Assembly (NCBI GenBank): GCA_044228245.1
Contig: JBGAVG010000003.1
Coordinates: forward strand, 248,001-312,000
DNA: 64,000 bases
Direction of reading: 5' to 3'
DNA from: Methylotenera_A sp044228245
GTDB lineage: Bacteria > Pseudomonadota > Gammaproteobacteria > Burkholderiales > Methylophilaceae
The translations under genes were made by a program, and so were the position numbers. Of the stretch, positions 1-7,514 are shown one piece after another (the first letter of the stretch is position 1; every line of letters starts with the position of its first letter). A model generated the notes under the pieces. That model did no database searches. It was not told the origin of the DNA and saw only the letters and a list, made by a program, of their open reading frames with translations.

Positions 1-186
1 CCAGCCGATAATATTACAAAGCTTGGTCAGCAGTTTGATCTGGAAGGTGAAGTAGCTGCGCAGTCAAACCGGCTGTACTTGGTTGATCCGCTGGGGCATA
101 TCATGATGAGTTACCAGACTGCTACACCAGCGGCGGATATTCGCAAGGACTTGATCCGCTTGCTGAAGTACTCATGGGCTGCCTGA
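1..186 (+). CDS. C-terminal fragment of a SCO-like cytochrome oxidase assembly protein
   Basis: An open frame enters from the left edge and stops at TGA 184-186, giving 61 residues. The visible part contains RLYLVDPLGHIMMSY, the late strand pattern of the thioredoxin-like SCO family (a 'lyl-vDp-G' strand followed by a final helix). It ends one base before the ATG of ctaA, so the two are surely cotranscribed. In betaproteobacteria a small membrane-anchored SCO-like protein commonly sits just upstream of ctaA in the cytochrome c oxidase operon. The family assignment rests on this short tail and on context; the N-terminal half and any metal-binding cysteines lie outside the window. Confidence 0.7.
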   Translation, partial: PADNITKLGQQFDLEGEVAAQSNRLYLVDPLGHIMMSYQTATPAADIRKDLIRLLKYSWAA

Positions 187-187
187 T

Positions 188-1183
188 ATGAACTTGATGT
201 TTAAGCGATTGGCGCTATTAGGTGCTGCGATGGCGCTTTGCGTGGTGGTGCTGGGTGCGTATGTGCGTCTCTCAGATGCAGGGTTGGGCTGTCCCGATTG
301 GCCGGGCTGTTACGGTACGCTCACCGTGCCGGAGAGCCAGGCAGCGATTGCATATGCGCAAGCCAATTATCCGGGTAATACCGTAGAAGCAGCAAAGGCC
401 TGGAAGGAAATGATACATCGCTATCTTGCGGGCACGCTGGGGCTGGTAGTGCTGGCATTATTTATCTTGGCCTGGAAGAATAAACTACAGGTTAAAACTT
501 CGCCATGGTTAACGACTGCCTTACTGGGAATCGTCATATTTCAGGCCATGCTCGGTATGTGGACCGTGACCATGTTGCTTAAACCGGCAATTGTAAGTGC
601 GCATTTGCTTGGCGGCATGACAACATTGGGCTTGCTGGTCTGGATAGCGCATCGGCATTGGGGCTATTATTCAGCCAGCCTGGTACGCGCAGATCACACG
701 CGCTGGTTGATTCGATTTGGCTTGGTAGTGTTGCTGATGCAGATTTTTTTGGGCGGCTGGACCAGCAGCAATTATGCGGCGCTGGCCTGTACAGATTTTC
801 CAACCTGTCATGGCGCATGGATGCCAGACATGAATTTTAAAGATGCTTTTCACCTGATGAGGGAGTTAGGGCAAAGTGCCGATGGTGGCAATTTAAGCCT
901 GGCCTCTCTTACCGCGATACAGTGGACGCACCGTATCGGCGCAATGATTACATTAATTTATTTTGGATTTTTAGCCATCATCGGGATAAAGCAGACACAA
1001 TTAAAAATGCTGAGTATTGCCCTGATAGCCGTGCTGTGCTTGCAGATCAGCCTGGGCATTGCAAACCTGGTGTTGCATTTACCATTGGTGCTGGCGGTGG
1101 CGCATAACTTAGGCGCAGCAATGCTGGTGGTTATTTTAGTAATACTGAATTCAAAAATCACAGCGAATCGTTTAGCAACATAA
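188..1183 (+). CDS. ctaA: Heme A synthase (COX15/CtaA)
   Basis: This inner-membrane protein oxidises the C8 methyl of heme O to make heme A for aa3-type cytochrome oxidase. The 331 residues form about eight hydrophobic helices. Family hallmarks are visible: histidines in IHRYLAG (about residue 77), SAHLLGG, WTHRIGA and VAHNLGAA, which act as heme ligands, and a cysteine pair in each of two periplasmic loops (GCPDWPGC near 34-41, and CTDFPTC near 201-207). It follows the upstream assembly gene by one base and ctaB follows 27 bp later. This is the long proteobacterial form. The product is well supported by motifs and by the neighbouring ctaB. Confidence 0.95.
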   Translation: MNLMFKRLALLGAAMALCVVVLGAYVRLSDAGLGCPDWPGCYGTLTVPESQAAIAYAQANYPGNTVEAAKAWKEMIHRYLAGTLGLVVLALFILAWKNKLQVKTSPWLTTALLGIVIFQAMLGMWTVTMLLKPAIVSAHLLGGMTTLGLLVWIAHRHWGYYSASLVRADHTRWLIRFGLVVLLMQIFLGGWTSSNYAALACTDFPTCHGAWMPDMNFKDAFHLMRELGQSADGGNLSLASLTAIQWTHRIGAMITLIYFGFLAIIGIKQTQLKMLSIALIAVLCLQISLGIANLVLHLPLVLAVAHNLGAAMLVVILVILNSKITANRLAT

Positions 1184-1210
1184 CGTTAATTAAATTAAAG
1201 TGAGTATCAA

Positions 1211-2110
1211 TTGAGCGCAAGTTTACCAGTCCAGTTGCAGGCATTAAGAGCCAGTTTTAAAAGCTTTTATGCATTATGCAAGCCGCGTGTGACGGCATTA
1301 ATCGTATTTACTGCGTTAATCGGCATGTTTCTTGCCACGCCGGGCATGGTGCCCTGGCCACTGTTGATTGCAACAACCGTTGGCATCGCTTTTTCTTCTG
1401 GTGCCGCGGCCGCTTTCAACTGTTTAATCGAACACAAAATTGATGCAGTGATGGCGCGCACACGCGCTCGCCCGCTACCGACAGGCCAAGTTTCCCATGC
1501 CGAAACGACCATATTCGCGACCATTCTCGGGGGTGTCGGTTTGGCCATACTTTATGTCTTTGTTAACCCGCTCACCATGTGGCTGACATTCGCGACCTTC
1601 GTGGGTTATGCGGTTATTTACACCGTATTCTTAAAGCCTGCTACGCCGATGAATATTGTAATTGGCGGCGCTTCCGGTGCAATGCCGCCAATACTTGGCT
1701 GGGCTGCGGTGAATAATACCGTAGCACCAGAATCGCTCATCATGTTCCTGATTATTTTTGCCTGGACGCCGCCGCACTTCTGGGCGCTGGCACTTTATCG
1801 CCGTGAAGAATATGCCAAAGTCGGCATGCCGATGTTGCCGGTGACGCACGGCGAGGCATTTACACTGTTACATATCCTGCTTTACACCGTGATTTTAGTC
1901 GCTGTTTCGCTTATGCCTTACGGGCTAGGCATGAGTGGTTTGATTTACTTAATATCTGTCGTGTTGCTGGATGCTATCTTCATGGCATATGTGATTGGTT
2001 TATATAGAAAATATTCTGATGATTTAGCCAAGCGCACATTCAGGTATTCCATTATTTACCTGACGTTGCTATTTGCAGCATTACTGGTAGACCATTATTG
2101 GAAGCTATAA
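1211..2110 (+). CDS. ctaB: Protoheme IX farnesyltransferase (heme O synthase)
   Basis: A UbiA-family membrane prenyltransferase that attaches a farnesyl group to protoheme, giving heme O, the substrate of CtaA. It is 299 residues with about nine helices. The first Asp-rich loop reads NCLIEHKIDAVMARTRARPL, the typical N-x3-D-x3-MxRTRxRPL signature of CtaB, and a second loop has TPPHFWALALYRREEY. I take the TTG at 1211 as start because an AAGTGAG-like ribosome-binding site lies just before it and no ATG fits. It is the last gene of the ctaA-ctaB unit; a convergent tRNA gene follows within 7 bp of the stop. Confidence 0.95.
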   Translation: MSASLPVQLQALRASFKSFYALCKPRVTALIVFTALIGMFLATPGMVPWPLLIATTVGIAFSSGAAAAFNCLIEHKIDAVMARTRARPLPTGQVSHAETTIFATILGGVGLAILYVFVNPLTMWLTFATFVGYAVIYTVFLKPATPMNIVIGGASGAMPPILGWAAVNNTVAPESLIMFLIIFAWTPPHFWALALYRREEYAKVGMPMLPVTHGEAFTLLHILLYTVILVAVSLMPYGLGMSGLIYLISVVLLDAIFMAYVIGLYRKYSDDLAKRTFRYSIIYLTLLFAALLVDHYWKL

Positions 2111-2116
2111 TTTTTT

Positions 2117-2193
2117 TGGCGCGCCCGGCGGGAGTCGAACCCACGACCTTTGGCTTCGGAAACCAACACTCTATCCAGCTGAGCTACGGGCGC
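2117..2193 (-). tRNA. tRNA-Arg (anticodon CCG)
   Basis: On the minus strand a complete 77-nt cloverleaf can be folded. The 7-bp acceptor stem GCGCCCG/CGGGCGC is perfect. The D-arm begins AGCTCAGCTGG, the anticodon loop is TTCCGAA with CCG at the anticodon, the T-arm contains GGTTCGACTCC, and the 3' CCA is encoded (TGG on the plus strand at 2117-2119). CCG reads the Arg codon CGG. It lies convergent to ctaB and divergent from the cytochrome gene. Confidence 0.97.
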
Positions 2194-2335
2194 AATTGAT
2201 GGCGCATTATAACAAAGCGGCTTTGTTTTAATAGTATTTGTTTTTGATTATTGGTCAGTTTTGACCTCCGCATACTAGTAGGGCTAATTAATTAGCAGGT
2301 ATAATTCAGTTTTATTTGTTAGGGAACTAATAGCG

Positions 2336-2905
2336 ATGAGTGATAAAGATGAAGGGTATTCAGGTTCCAGTTTTTGGCAGTTAATCATTGCGATTCCTGG
2401 CACTATTTTAGCGTTTACAATATTAATTTCATTGTTTGCGTATTTTTCAAACACTAAAGAAACCGCGCCAGCAGTTGCAGCGCAGCCTGTCGCCGCAAAA
2501 TCTGACGAAAATATAAAACCCTTGGCAACGGTTGAAGTTGCCAAGGCTGACGCGGGGCCGCATGCAGATAAAAGCGGGGAGGAGGTTTACACCGCCGTGT
2601 GTGCCATGTGCCATGCAGCCGGATTGATGAGTGCGCCTAAGTTTGGCGATAAAGGCCAGTGGCAGCCGCGTATTGCACAAGGTTATGAAACGCTTATCAA
2701 GAATGCCACTAACGGTATCCGATCTATGCCCGCACGCGGAGGCAACCCGGGTTTAACCGATGGCGAGATTGCCAATGCAGTTGCGCATATGGCCAATGCT
2801 GCCGGAGCGAGCTTTACGCCGCCAGCGCCAGCGAAACCCGCAGAAACTGCGCCTGCTGCGGAGGCTGCTCCAGCAGCCGTTACAGAAGCAGCACCAGCAA
2901 GCTAG
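2336..2905 (+). CDS. Membrane-anchored monoheme cytochrome c (c5 type)
   Basis: A 189-residue protein with one N-terminal membrane helix (about residues 14-36, uncleaved anchor), an Ala/Pro linker, and a class I cytochrome c domain. The heme-binding site is CAMCH at residues 89-93. A candidate distal methionine lies in IRSMPARGG (about residue 133). The C-terminus (about 158-189) is a low-complexity Ala/Pro/Glu tail. The fold and the MPARGG motif resemble cytochrome c5, an electron carrier between bc1 complex and terminal oxidases. It is a single-gene unit closed by a strong terminator. A TATAAT sequence near 2299 may be its -10 box, but I find no good -35. Confidence 0.9.
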   Translation: MSDKDEGYSGSSFWQLIIAIPGTILAFTILISLFAYFSNTKETAPAVAAQPVAAKSDENIKPLATVEVAKADAGPHADKSGEEVYTAVCAMCHAAGLMSAPKFGDKGQWQPRIAQGYETLIKNATNGIRSMPARGGNPGLTDGEIANAVAHMANAAGASFTPPAPAKPAETAPAAEAAPAAVTEAAPAS

Positions 2906-2921
2906 TCAAATTGATTCGACC

Positions 2922-2957
2922 AAAGCCGCTTAATATAAACTTAAGCGGCTTTTTTTA
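2922..2957 (+). terminator. Rho-independent terminator of the cytochrome c gene
   Basis: A perfect 12-bp inverted repeat (AAAGCCGCTTAA at 2922-2933 and its complement at 2941-2952, loop of 7) is followed by a run of T on the plus strand. It starts 17 bp after the cytochrome stop codon and precedes apaH. Confidence 0.9.
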
Positions 2958-2987
2958 TTGGTAAAATTTAATCAGAGGTTCCTTAAC

Positions 2988-3815
2988 ATGGCCACATACG
3001 CAATTGGGGATATTCAGGGCTGCTACCATGCTTTTACTGCGTTATTGTCGCGCCTGCAATTTAACCCCAGGCAAGATAAATTGTGGCTGGTGGGCGATCT
3101 AATCAATCGCGGTAGCGGCTCTCTCGAAGTGTTGCGCTGGTGCTACCAACATCAACAATCCATCAAAATGGTGCTGGGAAACCACGATCTGCACGCGCTG
3201 GCAGTTGCCCATCAATTAAAGCCCGCACATAAATACGATACACTGCAGGCTGTTATTGAAGCCCCTGACGCTAACGAATTGCTGACCTGGCTGCGTTATC
3301 AGCCATTATTGGTTTCCGAAAACGGCTATGTCATGGTGCATGCAGGCTTGCTGCCTCAGTGGACGGTAGATGACGCACTGGCTTGCTCGCGTGAGATAGA
3401 GGCGCAGTTGCAGGCTGATCATTACCTTCACTTTCTGGCGAATATGTACGGCAACAAGCCGAATCGCTGGCATGCTGATTTGGCAGGCATCGATAGGCAT
3501 AGAGTCATCACTAACGCCATGACCCGGATGCGTATTTGCACTGCGCAGGGTGAGATGGAGTTTGAATTCAAAGGCGAATTGCAGGATATTCCGCAAGGTT
3601 ACATGCCCTGGTTCGATGTGCCGGACAGGCTGTCAGCACAGGATAATATTATTTGCGGGCACTGGTCTGCACTGGGCCTGCACCAGCGTGATAATATCCA
3701 TGCGCTGGATACAGGCTGCCTATGGGGCGGTCAGCTAACCGCGATGTGTCTGGAGACTGGTGCCATCACACAGGTAGATCACGATGCAAGGGACCGTGTC
3801 AGGAAGTCAGCCTAG
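2988..3815 (+). CDS. apaH: Symmetrical bis(5'-nucleosyl)-tetraphosphatase (Ap4A hydrolase)
   Basis: A PPP-family metallophosphatase that splits Ap4A and related dinucleotides into two ADP, clearing these alarmones and also removing Np4 caps from RNA. The metal-binding motifs are in order: GDIQGCYHA near the N-terminus, GDLINRG about residue 37, GNHDLHA about residue 63. The start at ATG 2988 (275 residues, MATYAIGDIQG) is preferred over an upstream in-frame start because AGAGG lies at 2974-2978 and family members begin at this point. Its last 17 bp overlap the 3' end of the convergent acyltransferase gene. Confidence 0.95.
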   Translation: MATYAIGDIQGCYHAFTALLSRLQFNPRQDKLWLVGDLINRGSGSLEVLRWCYQHQQSIKMVLGNHDLHALAVAHQLKPAHKYDTLQAVIEAPDANELLTWLRYQPLLVSENGYVMVHAGLLPQWTVDDALACSREIEAQLQADHYLHFLANMYGNKPNRWHADLAGIDRHRVITNAMTRMRICTAQGEMEFEFKGELQDIPQGYMPWFDVPDRLSAQDNIICGHWSALGLHQRDNIHALDTGCLWGGQLTAMCLETGAITQVDHDARDRVRKSA

Positions 3816-4548
3816 TGACAATGGCGTCGTATGCGCGCTGAGTCAAGTCCCGCCTGTTTTGTCCGACAGAATTAATTGGTTCCAGGAAGTGTAATTCTAT
3901 GACCGGATTTTTTTGCTTGAGCACTTTTTGCATGGATTCGATTAAAGTGGTTTCTCCGGCGTAGGCTATTTCTGTATTAATGCCACCAGTTTCGTTTACA
4001 TAGCGTATTGCCACGGGCCAAACATGCGAATTCGCGCTGATGGCTGCCTGCAGCACACTGCCCTTGAAGGGCAATACCAGCGCGCCCTCTGTAGTGGTAC
4101 CTTCTGGGAAAAAGCATAGATTGTCGCCCGCCATCAGGCTTTCGGCGGTGATCTCTACAATGCGCCCCGCATCCTGCCGTTTGTTTCTGTCGATAAATAA
4201 AGTATTGGCTTTTGTGACCAGATAGCCAAACACCGGCCAGCTTTTAATATCGGACTTTGCAATAAAACGCAGCGGGATCAGGCTGTTCAAGGCGTGAATA
4301 TCTGACCAGGAAATATGGTTTGCCACAAACATCACACCCTGAATATCTGGCGATGGCTGCTCTCCGTAAGTGACTACCTTGATATTGAACGCGCGCAGCA
4401 ATCCGCCGCACCACCACCGAATCAGGATAAGCTGGGTGTTTTTTTTGATGACAGGCAACACGAAAGCCGCGATTGATAACCCGGTAATCGTGTGAATGAC
4501 GATACGCGATATTCGATAAAGTCTTGTGACGGGGTTGCTTTGCTGCAA
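3799..4548 (-). CDS. olsA: 1-acyl-glycerol-3-phosphate / lyso-ornithine lipid O-acyltransferase
   Basis: A PlsC-family acyltransferase of 249 residues with an N-terminal hydrophobic segment (about 13-33). It has the catalytic NHISWSD (NHx4D, about residue 76) and the acceptor-site motif FPEGTTTEG (about residue 149). Immediately upstream, with one base between, is a GNAT protein of the OlsB type. That pairing points to OlsA, which adds the second acyl chain to lyso-ornithine lipid, rather than to the housekeeping PlsC. By sequence alone a general lyso-phosphatidate acyltransferase cannot be excluded. Its tail overlaps apaH by 17 bp in convergent orientation. Confidence 0.8.
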   Translation of the reverse strand: MQQSNPVTRLYRISRIVIHTITGLSIAAFVLPVIKKNTQLILIRWWCGGLLRAFNIKVVTYGEQPSPDIQGVMFVANHISWSDIHALNSLIPLRFIAKSDIKSWPVFGYLVTKANTLFIDRNKRQDAGRIVEITAESLMAGDNLCFFPEGTTTEGALVLPFKGSVLQAAISANSHVWPVAIRYVNETGGINTEIAYAGETTLIESMQKVLKQKNPVIELHFLEPINSVGQNRRDLTQRAYDAIVTRLTS

Positions 4549-4549
4549 A

Positions 4550-5299
4550 TTATTTTAAGAAATGCGATGCATATCTGCTGTTGATTTTAGATAAAGGTAA
4601 CATTACCAGCATATCGGCCGAGTTGAAATAGGCATCCCACGCCGGCTCGCCGCAAATATAGGCGCCAAGGCGCAAATAGCCTTTGATCAGTGGTGGGCAG
4701 GCGATTTGCATTTCTTTGTTTAACGAGGCCATTGGCAACGGGTTATGGGGAAATACGCGATACTCGGACGGTGATAAATACTCATCTTTCAGTTTGTGAT
4801 ATAGGCTAGCAGCCATGTGTCCACCGTCGTGCATCGGCACGCTGGCGCAGCCTATCATGTATTCATAATGATGCATCTGCATGTATCTGGCCAAGCCTGC
4901 CCACAGCATTGTAATGGTGCCGCCGTTGCGATAGTTTTGATGCACACATGCGCGCCCGACTTCCACGGTGCTCTTGAACAAATGCGCCAGCCGGCTTAGA
5001 TCAAACTCCCCGGCAGAGTAATATCCGCCAGCCTCGTTGGCCTGATGCGGACATAGAATGCGGTAAGTGCCGATGACCTGGTTTGTTGTGCTTTCGCGCA
5101 CTAATAGATGGTCGCAATACGCGTCAAATCCATCAATATCCAAGCCGCCGGTGCCAGAAAGCTCGGCACCCATTTCTTCGGCAAATACTTTATAGCGCAG
5201 GCGCTGTGCCTCGGCGACTTCGGCCGGGTTTCGTGCAAGGCTGAGATAAAGCTTCTTCTGCTGGGAATTTTGTTTTAGTGCTAACTGTTTTTCAAACAT
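4550..5299 (-). CDS. olsB: L-ornithine N-alpha-acyltransferase (OlsB-like GNAT)
   Basis: A GNAT-superfamily acyltransferase of 249 residues. The region RLRYKVFAEEMGAEL (about 33-47) and the stretch EVGRACVHQNYRNGG (about 117-131) are characteristic of the 'hemolysin-like' OlsB group, which transfers a 3-hydroxyacyl chain from acyl carrier protein to ornithine, the first step of ornithine-lipid synthesis. The adjoining plsC-like gene one base downstream supports this. Ornithine lipids replace phospholipids under phosphate stress in many bacteria. The translation start is enclosed in an unusually strong hairpin (5297-5333). Chain length and substrate cannot be read from sequence. Confidence 0.8.
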   Translation of the reverse strand: MFEKQLALKQNSQQKKLYLSLARNPAEVAEAQRLRYKVFAEEMGAELSGTGGLDIDGFDAYCDHLLVRESTTNQVIGTYRILCPHQANEAGGYYSAGEFDLSRLAHLFKSTVEVGRACVHQNYRNGGTITMLWAGLARYMQMHHYEYMIGCASVPMHDGGHMAASLYHKLKDEYLSPSEYRVFPHNPLPMASLNKEMQIACPPLIKGYLRLGAYICGEPAWDAYFNSADMLVMLPLSKINSRYASHFLK

Positions 5300-5333
5300 A
5301 ACATCTCTCCTTGTGATTTGGAGAGATGTTATG
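5297..5333 (-). promoter_or_regulatory. Hairpin covering the ribosome-binding site and start codon of olsB
   Basis: The plus strand holds a perfect 14-bp inverted repeat, CATAACATCTCTCC at 5297-5310 and its complement at 5320-5333, with a 9-base loop. In the olsB mRNA the 3' arm contains the ribosome-binding site GGAGAG, the spacer and the AUG itself, so all are paired when the hairpin forms. This is seen directly. That it controls translation is inference; it could instead be a protein-binding palindrome on DNA. Confidence 0.7.
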
Positions 5334-5389
5334 CAGTTAGCGTGAATGAATGATGAAAATTAAATGACTAAATAATGACAACAGGATAT

Positions 5390-5842
5390 TTAATGGGTTA
5401 CGCGTGATGTATCGCCACCTTCCACAATACGCACTTTATCACCCGGGCGAAACTCTTCATCCGCCTCTTGTACAATCGCAATCATGGCGCCGCCATCCAG
5501 CTTTACAGTGATTTCCAGTGCGTCCTTGCGTGTCACGCCTTCTTCAATTGCAGAACCTGCAATACCGCCTGCCACTGCGCCAATCACCGCACCAATCGCA
5601 CTGCCGCGGCCATGCCCAACGGAACTGCCGGCAATGCCGCCCACCGCGCCGCCTGCCACTGTGCCGACAGGTGATTTAGTGCCTTCCAGTTTAACGGTGC
5701 GTACGCTTTCAACGACGCCCGTTTTTACGGTTTGCACTTTACGCGCATCATCGCGCTTGTACACGCTTCCGGAGTTGGAACTGGCGCATGCGGCTAAAAA
5801 AACAGCTAAAAATGCTACCAGTAATAGTTTCAAAATTCTCAT
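5390..5842 (-). CDS. slyB: SlyB-like outer-membrane lipoprotein with glycine zipper
   Basis: A 150-residue lipoprotein. The signal peptide ends in the lipobox LAAC with Cys at about residue 19, followed by Ala-Ser, which favours outer-membrane sorting. Residues about 58-105 form a glycine-zipper hairpin (GTVAGGAVGGIAGSSVGHG and GSAIGAVIGAVAGGIAGS), the '2TM' domain of the SlyB/Pcp/OmpA-associated family. The C-terminal part is a small beta domain ending EFRPGDKVRIVEGG. A clean ribosome-binding site (AGGAG, six bases from ATG) fixes the start. The role is envelope integrity, with no enzymatic activity expected. Confidence 0.88.
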   Translation of the reverse strand: MRILKLLLVAFLAVFLAACASSNSGSVYKRDDARKVQTVKTGVVESVRTVKLEGTKSPVGTVAGGAVGGIAGSSVGHGRGSAIGAVIGAVAGGIAGSAIEEGVTRKDALEITVKLDGGAMIAIVQEADEEFRPGDKVRIVEGGDTSRVTH

Positions 5843-5867
5843 GAGTTGCTCCTAAATAGATACTGTA

Positions 5868-6821
5868 TTAAGCCAGCTTTTCTTCCACCGCCACTTGTTG
5901 GACAAGCGCCCGTGTATAAACGTTTTCGATTTCTTCGCGTGTCGGTTTATGGTTCTGTCCGCCGCGGCTGGCGATCTTAATCGCCCCCATGGTGGAAGCC
6001 AGTCGGCCGCAGGTTGGCCAGTCCCAGCCATTGGCAATGCCATACAGCAAGCCCGCACGATAAGCATCACCGCAGCCCGTCGGGTCGACAATCTTGTCCG
6101 CCTTAACGCACGGAACCTCAAAACGTTGACCATCCGCATAAATGTGCGAACCGTTGCCCCCTAAAGTTACAATAAGTGCATCTACTTTTGCGGCAAGCTG
6201 TTCCAGGTTAAGCCCTGTTTTGTCCTGAATGATTTGAGATTCGTAGTCATTCACTGCCAGATAAGTCGCCATTTCAATAAATTGCAGTAATTCTTCACCA
6301 TTAAACATCGGCAGGCCTTGTCCAGGGTCAAACATGAACGGAATTCCTGCTTCGAAGCACTCGCGTGCATGCTGAAACATGCCATCGCGACCGTCTGGCG
6401 CGATAACCGCCAGCGTAACATCGTTTGCATTTTTTACGCTATTCTGGTGTGATTCCACCATCGCGCCTGGATGAAACGCGGTAATCTGATTGTCATCCAT
6501 GTCAGTGGTAATAAATGCCTGTGCGGTGAAGCTGTGATCGATCTGTTTGATATGCGCAGTATTTAAGTTGTTTTGATTCAGCCAGTGGGTGTATGGGCCA
6601 AAGTCCTGGCCTACGGTCGCCATGATCAGCGGCTTGCCATCCAGCAATTGTAAATTGTAGGCGATATTGCCTGCGGTGCCGCCAAACTCACGCCGCATTT
6701 CAGGCACATAAAACGCTACGCTTAAGGCGTGAATTTTATCGGGCAAGATATGGTTTTTGAATTGATCCTGAAACACCATGATGGTGTCAAAAGCGAGCGA
6801 GCCGCAAATGAGAATATGCAT
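5868..6821 (-). CDS. PfkB-family carbohydrate/nucleoside kinase (adenosine kinase-like)
   Basis: A 317-residue ribokinase-fold kinase. The N-terminal PfkB signature region is GGTAGNIAYNLQLLDG (about 47-62), and the C-terminal signature with the catalytic Asp is DPTGCGDAYRAGLLYG (about 249-264), which forms the anion hole and base. The overall layout matches the bacterial 'adenosine kinase' clade of PfkB proteins seen in betaproteobacteria. Substrate cannot be fixed from sequence: adenosine, ribose or another sugar is possible. It lies downstream of the tetR gene (81 bp gap) and upstream of slyB (25 bp gap), all on the minus strand. Confidence 0.85.
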   Translation of the reverse strand: MHILICGSLAFDTIMVFQDQFKNHILPDKIHALSVAFYVPEMRREFGGTAGNIAYNLQLLDGKPLIMATVGQDFGPYTHWLNQNNLNTAHIKQIDHSFTAQAFITTDMDDNQITAFHPGAMVESHQNSVKNANDVTLAVIAPDGRDGMFQHARECFEAGIPFMFDPGQGLPMFNGEELLQFIEMATYLAVNDYESQIIQDKTGLNLEQLAAKVDALIVTLGGNGSHIYADGQRFEVPCVKADKIVDPTGCGDAYRAGLLYGIANGWDWPTCGRLASTMGAIKIASRGGQNHKPTREEIENVYTRALVQQVAVEEKLA

Positions 6822-6902
6822 GTGAATATCGACTTAGATTAAAACGATATTATCTTGTAGCAGAGGCAGTTAAAGCAAGCGGAGACTTAAGCAAGCCTAA
6901 GC

Positions 6903-7466
6903 TTAGGTTTTAATGGCGCCGTCAATCAGTATTTTAGCTGCACTTTTGGCGTATTTCATCGCACCGGAACCGCGCTGCATCTGCTCGGCTTGCACGGCGC
7001 CTTCAAATAATAACGACAATTGCAACGCCAAGCCTTCGGCATCTTTGATATTTGCTTCAGTCGCGAGTTTGCTAATAAATTGCCTGAATTCTCGCGATTG
7101 CTGCGATGAAAGCTGGTGAATCGGGTTTTCTTCATTAGGAAACTCAGCTGAGGCTTTGATAAAAGCGACGCCAATAAATTGTGGAGCACTGATCCATTCT
7201 TCAATGTAATCAAATAACCGTTGAATTTTATCGCCGGGTTTTCTGCTGCTGGAATTAAGTTTCTCATCCAGCCAGTGCCGAAAGTCTTGCTGGCTTTTTT
7301 GCAGCACTTCCAGTATCAACGCTTCTTTGGTGCGGAAATATTTGTACAGCGTCATTTTGGTGGTGCCGGCAACCGCAACAATATTGTCTACACCAGTCGA
7401 GTTAATACCCTGTGTTTGAAACAGGCTGGTGGCGGTGCTGAGTATTTTTTCGCGTAATACAGACAT
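6903..7466 (-). CDS. TetR/AcrR-family transcriptional regulator
   Basis: A 187-residue repressor. Residues about 1-50 form the TetR helix-turn-helix: ILSTATSLFQTQGINSTGVD, then TTKMTLYKYFRTKEALILEV. The remainder is the all-helical ligand-binding and dimerisation domain. A 16-bp palindrome lies 8 bp upstream of the start codon and is a likely autoregulatory operator. The neighbouring minus-strand gene (7515-8270) carries a copy of the ligand-binding domain without the DNA-binding part. The ligand is unknown. Confidence 0.92.
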   Translation of the reverse strand: MSVLREKILSTATSLFQTQGINSTGVDNIVAVAGTTKMTLYKYFRTKEALILEVLQKSQQDFRHWLDEKLNSSSRKPGDKIQRLFDYIEEWISAPQFIGVAFIKASAEFPNEENPIHQLSSQQSREFRQFISKLATEANIKDAEGLALQLSLLFEGAVQAEQMQRGSGAMKYAKSAAKILIDGAIKT

Positions 7467-7474
7467 GCGTGAAT

Positions 7475-7490
7475 TATACTAGACAGTATA
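7475..7490. promoter_or_regulatory. Candidate TetR operator (16-bp palindrome)
   Basis: TATACT-AGAC-AGTATA is a perfect 6-4-6 inverted repeat eight bases upstream of the tetR ATG, in the 48-bp gap behind the gene at 7515. Such a palindrome next to the repressor's own start is the usual autoregulatory arrangement in this family. Binding is inferred. Confidence 0.6.
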
Positions 7491-7514
7491 GAGCGGCTGC
7501 AATCATTATTAATG

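Noticed and set aside
5484..5855. A Pro/Ala/Thr-rich 123-codon frame opposite slyB.
   Set aside because: The repetitive composition comes from reading the slyB glycine-zipper codons in reverse; slyB itself has a lipobox and a ribosome-binding site.
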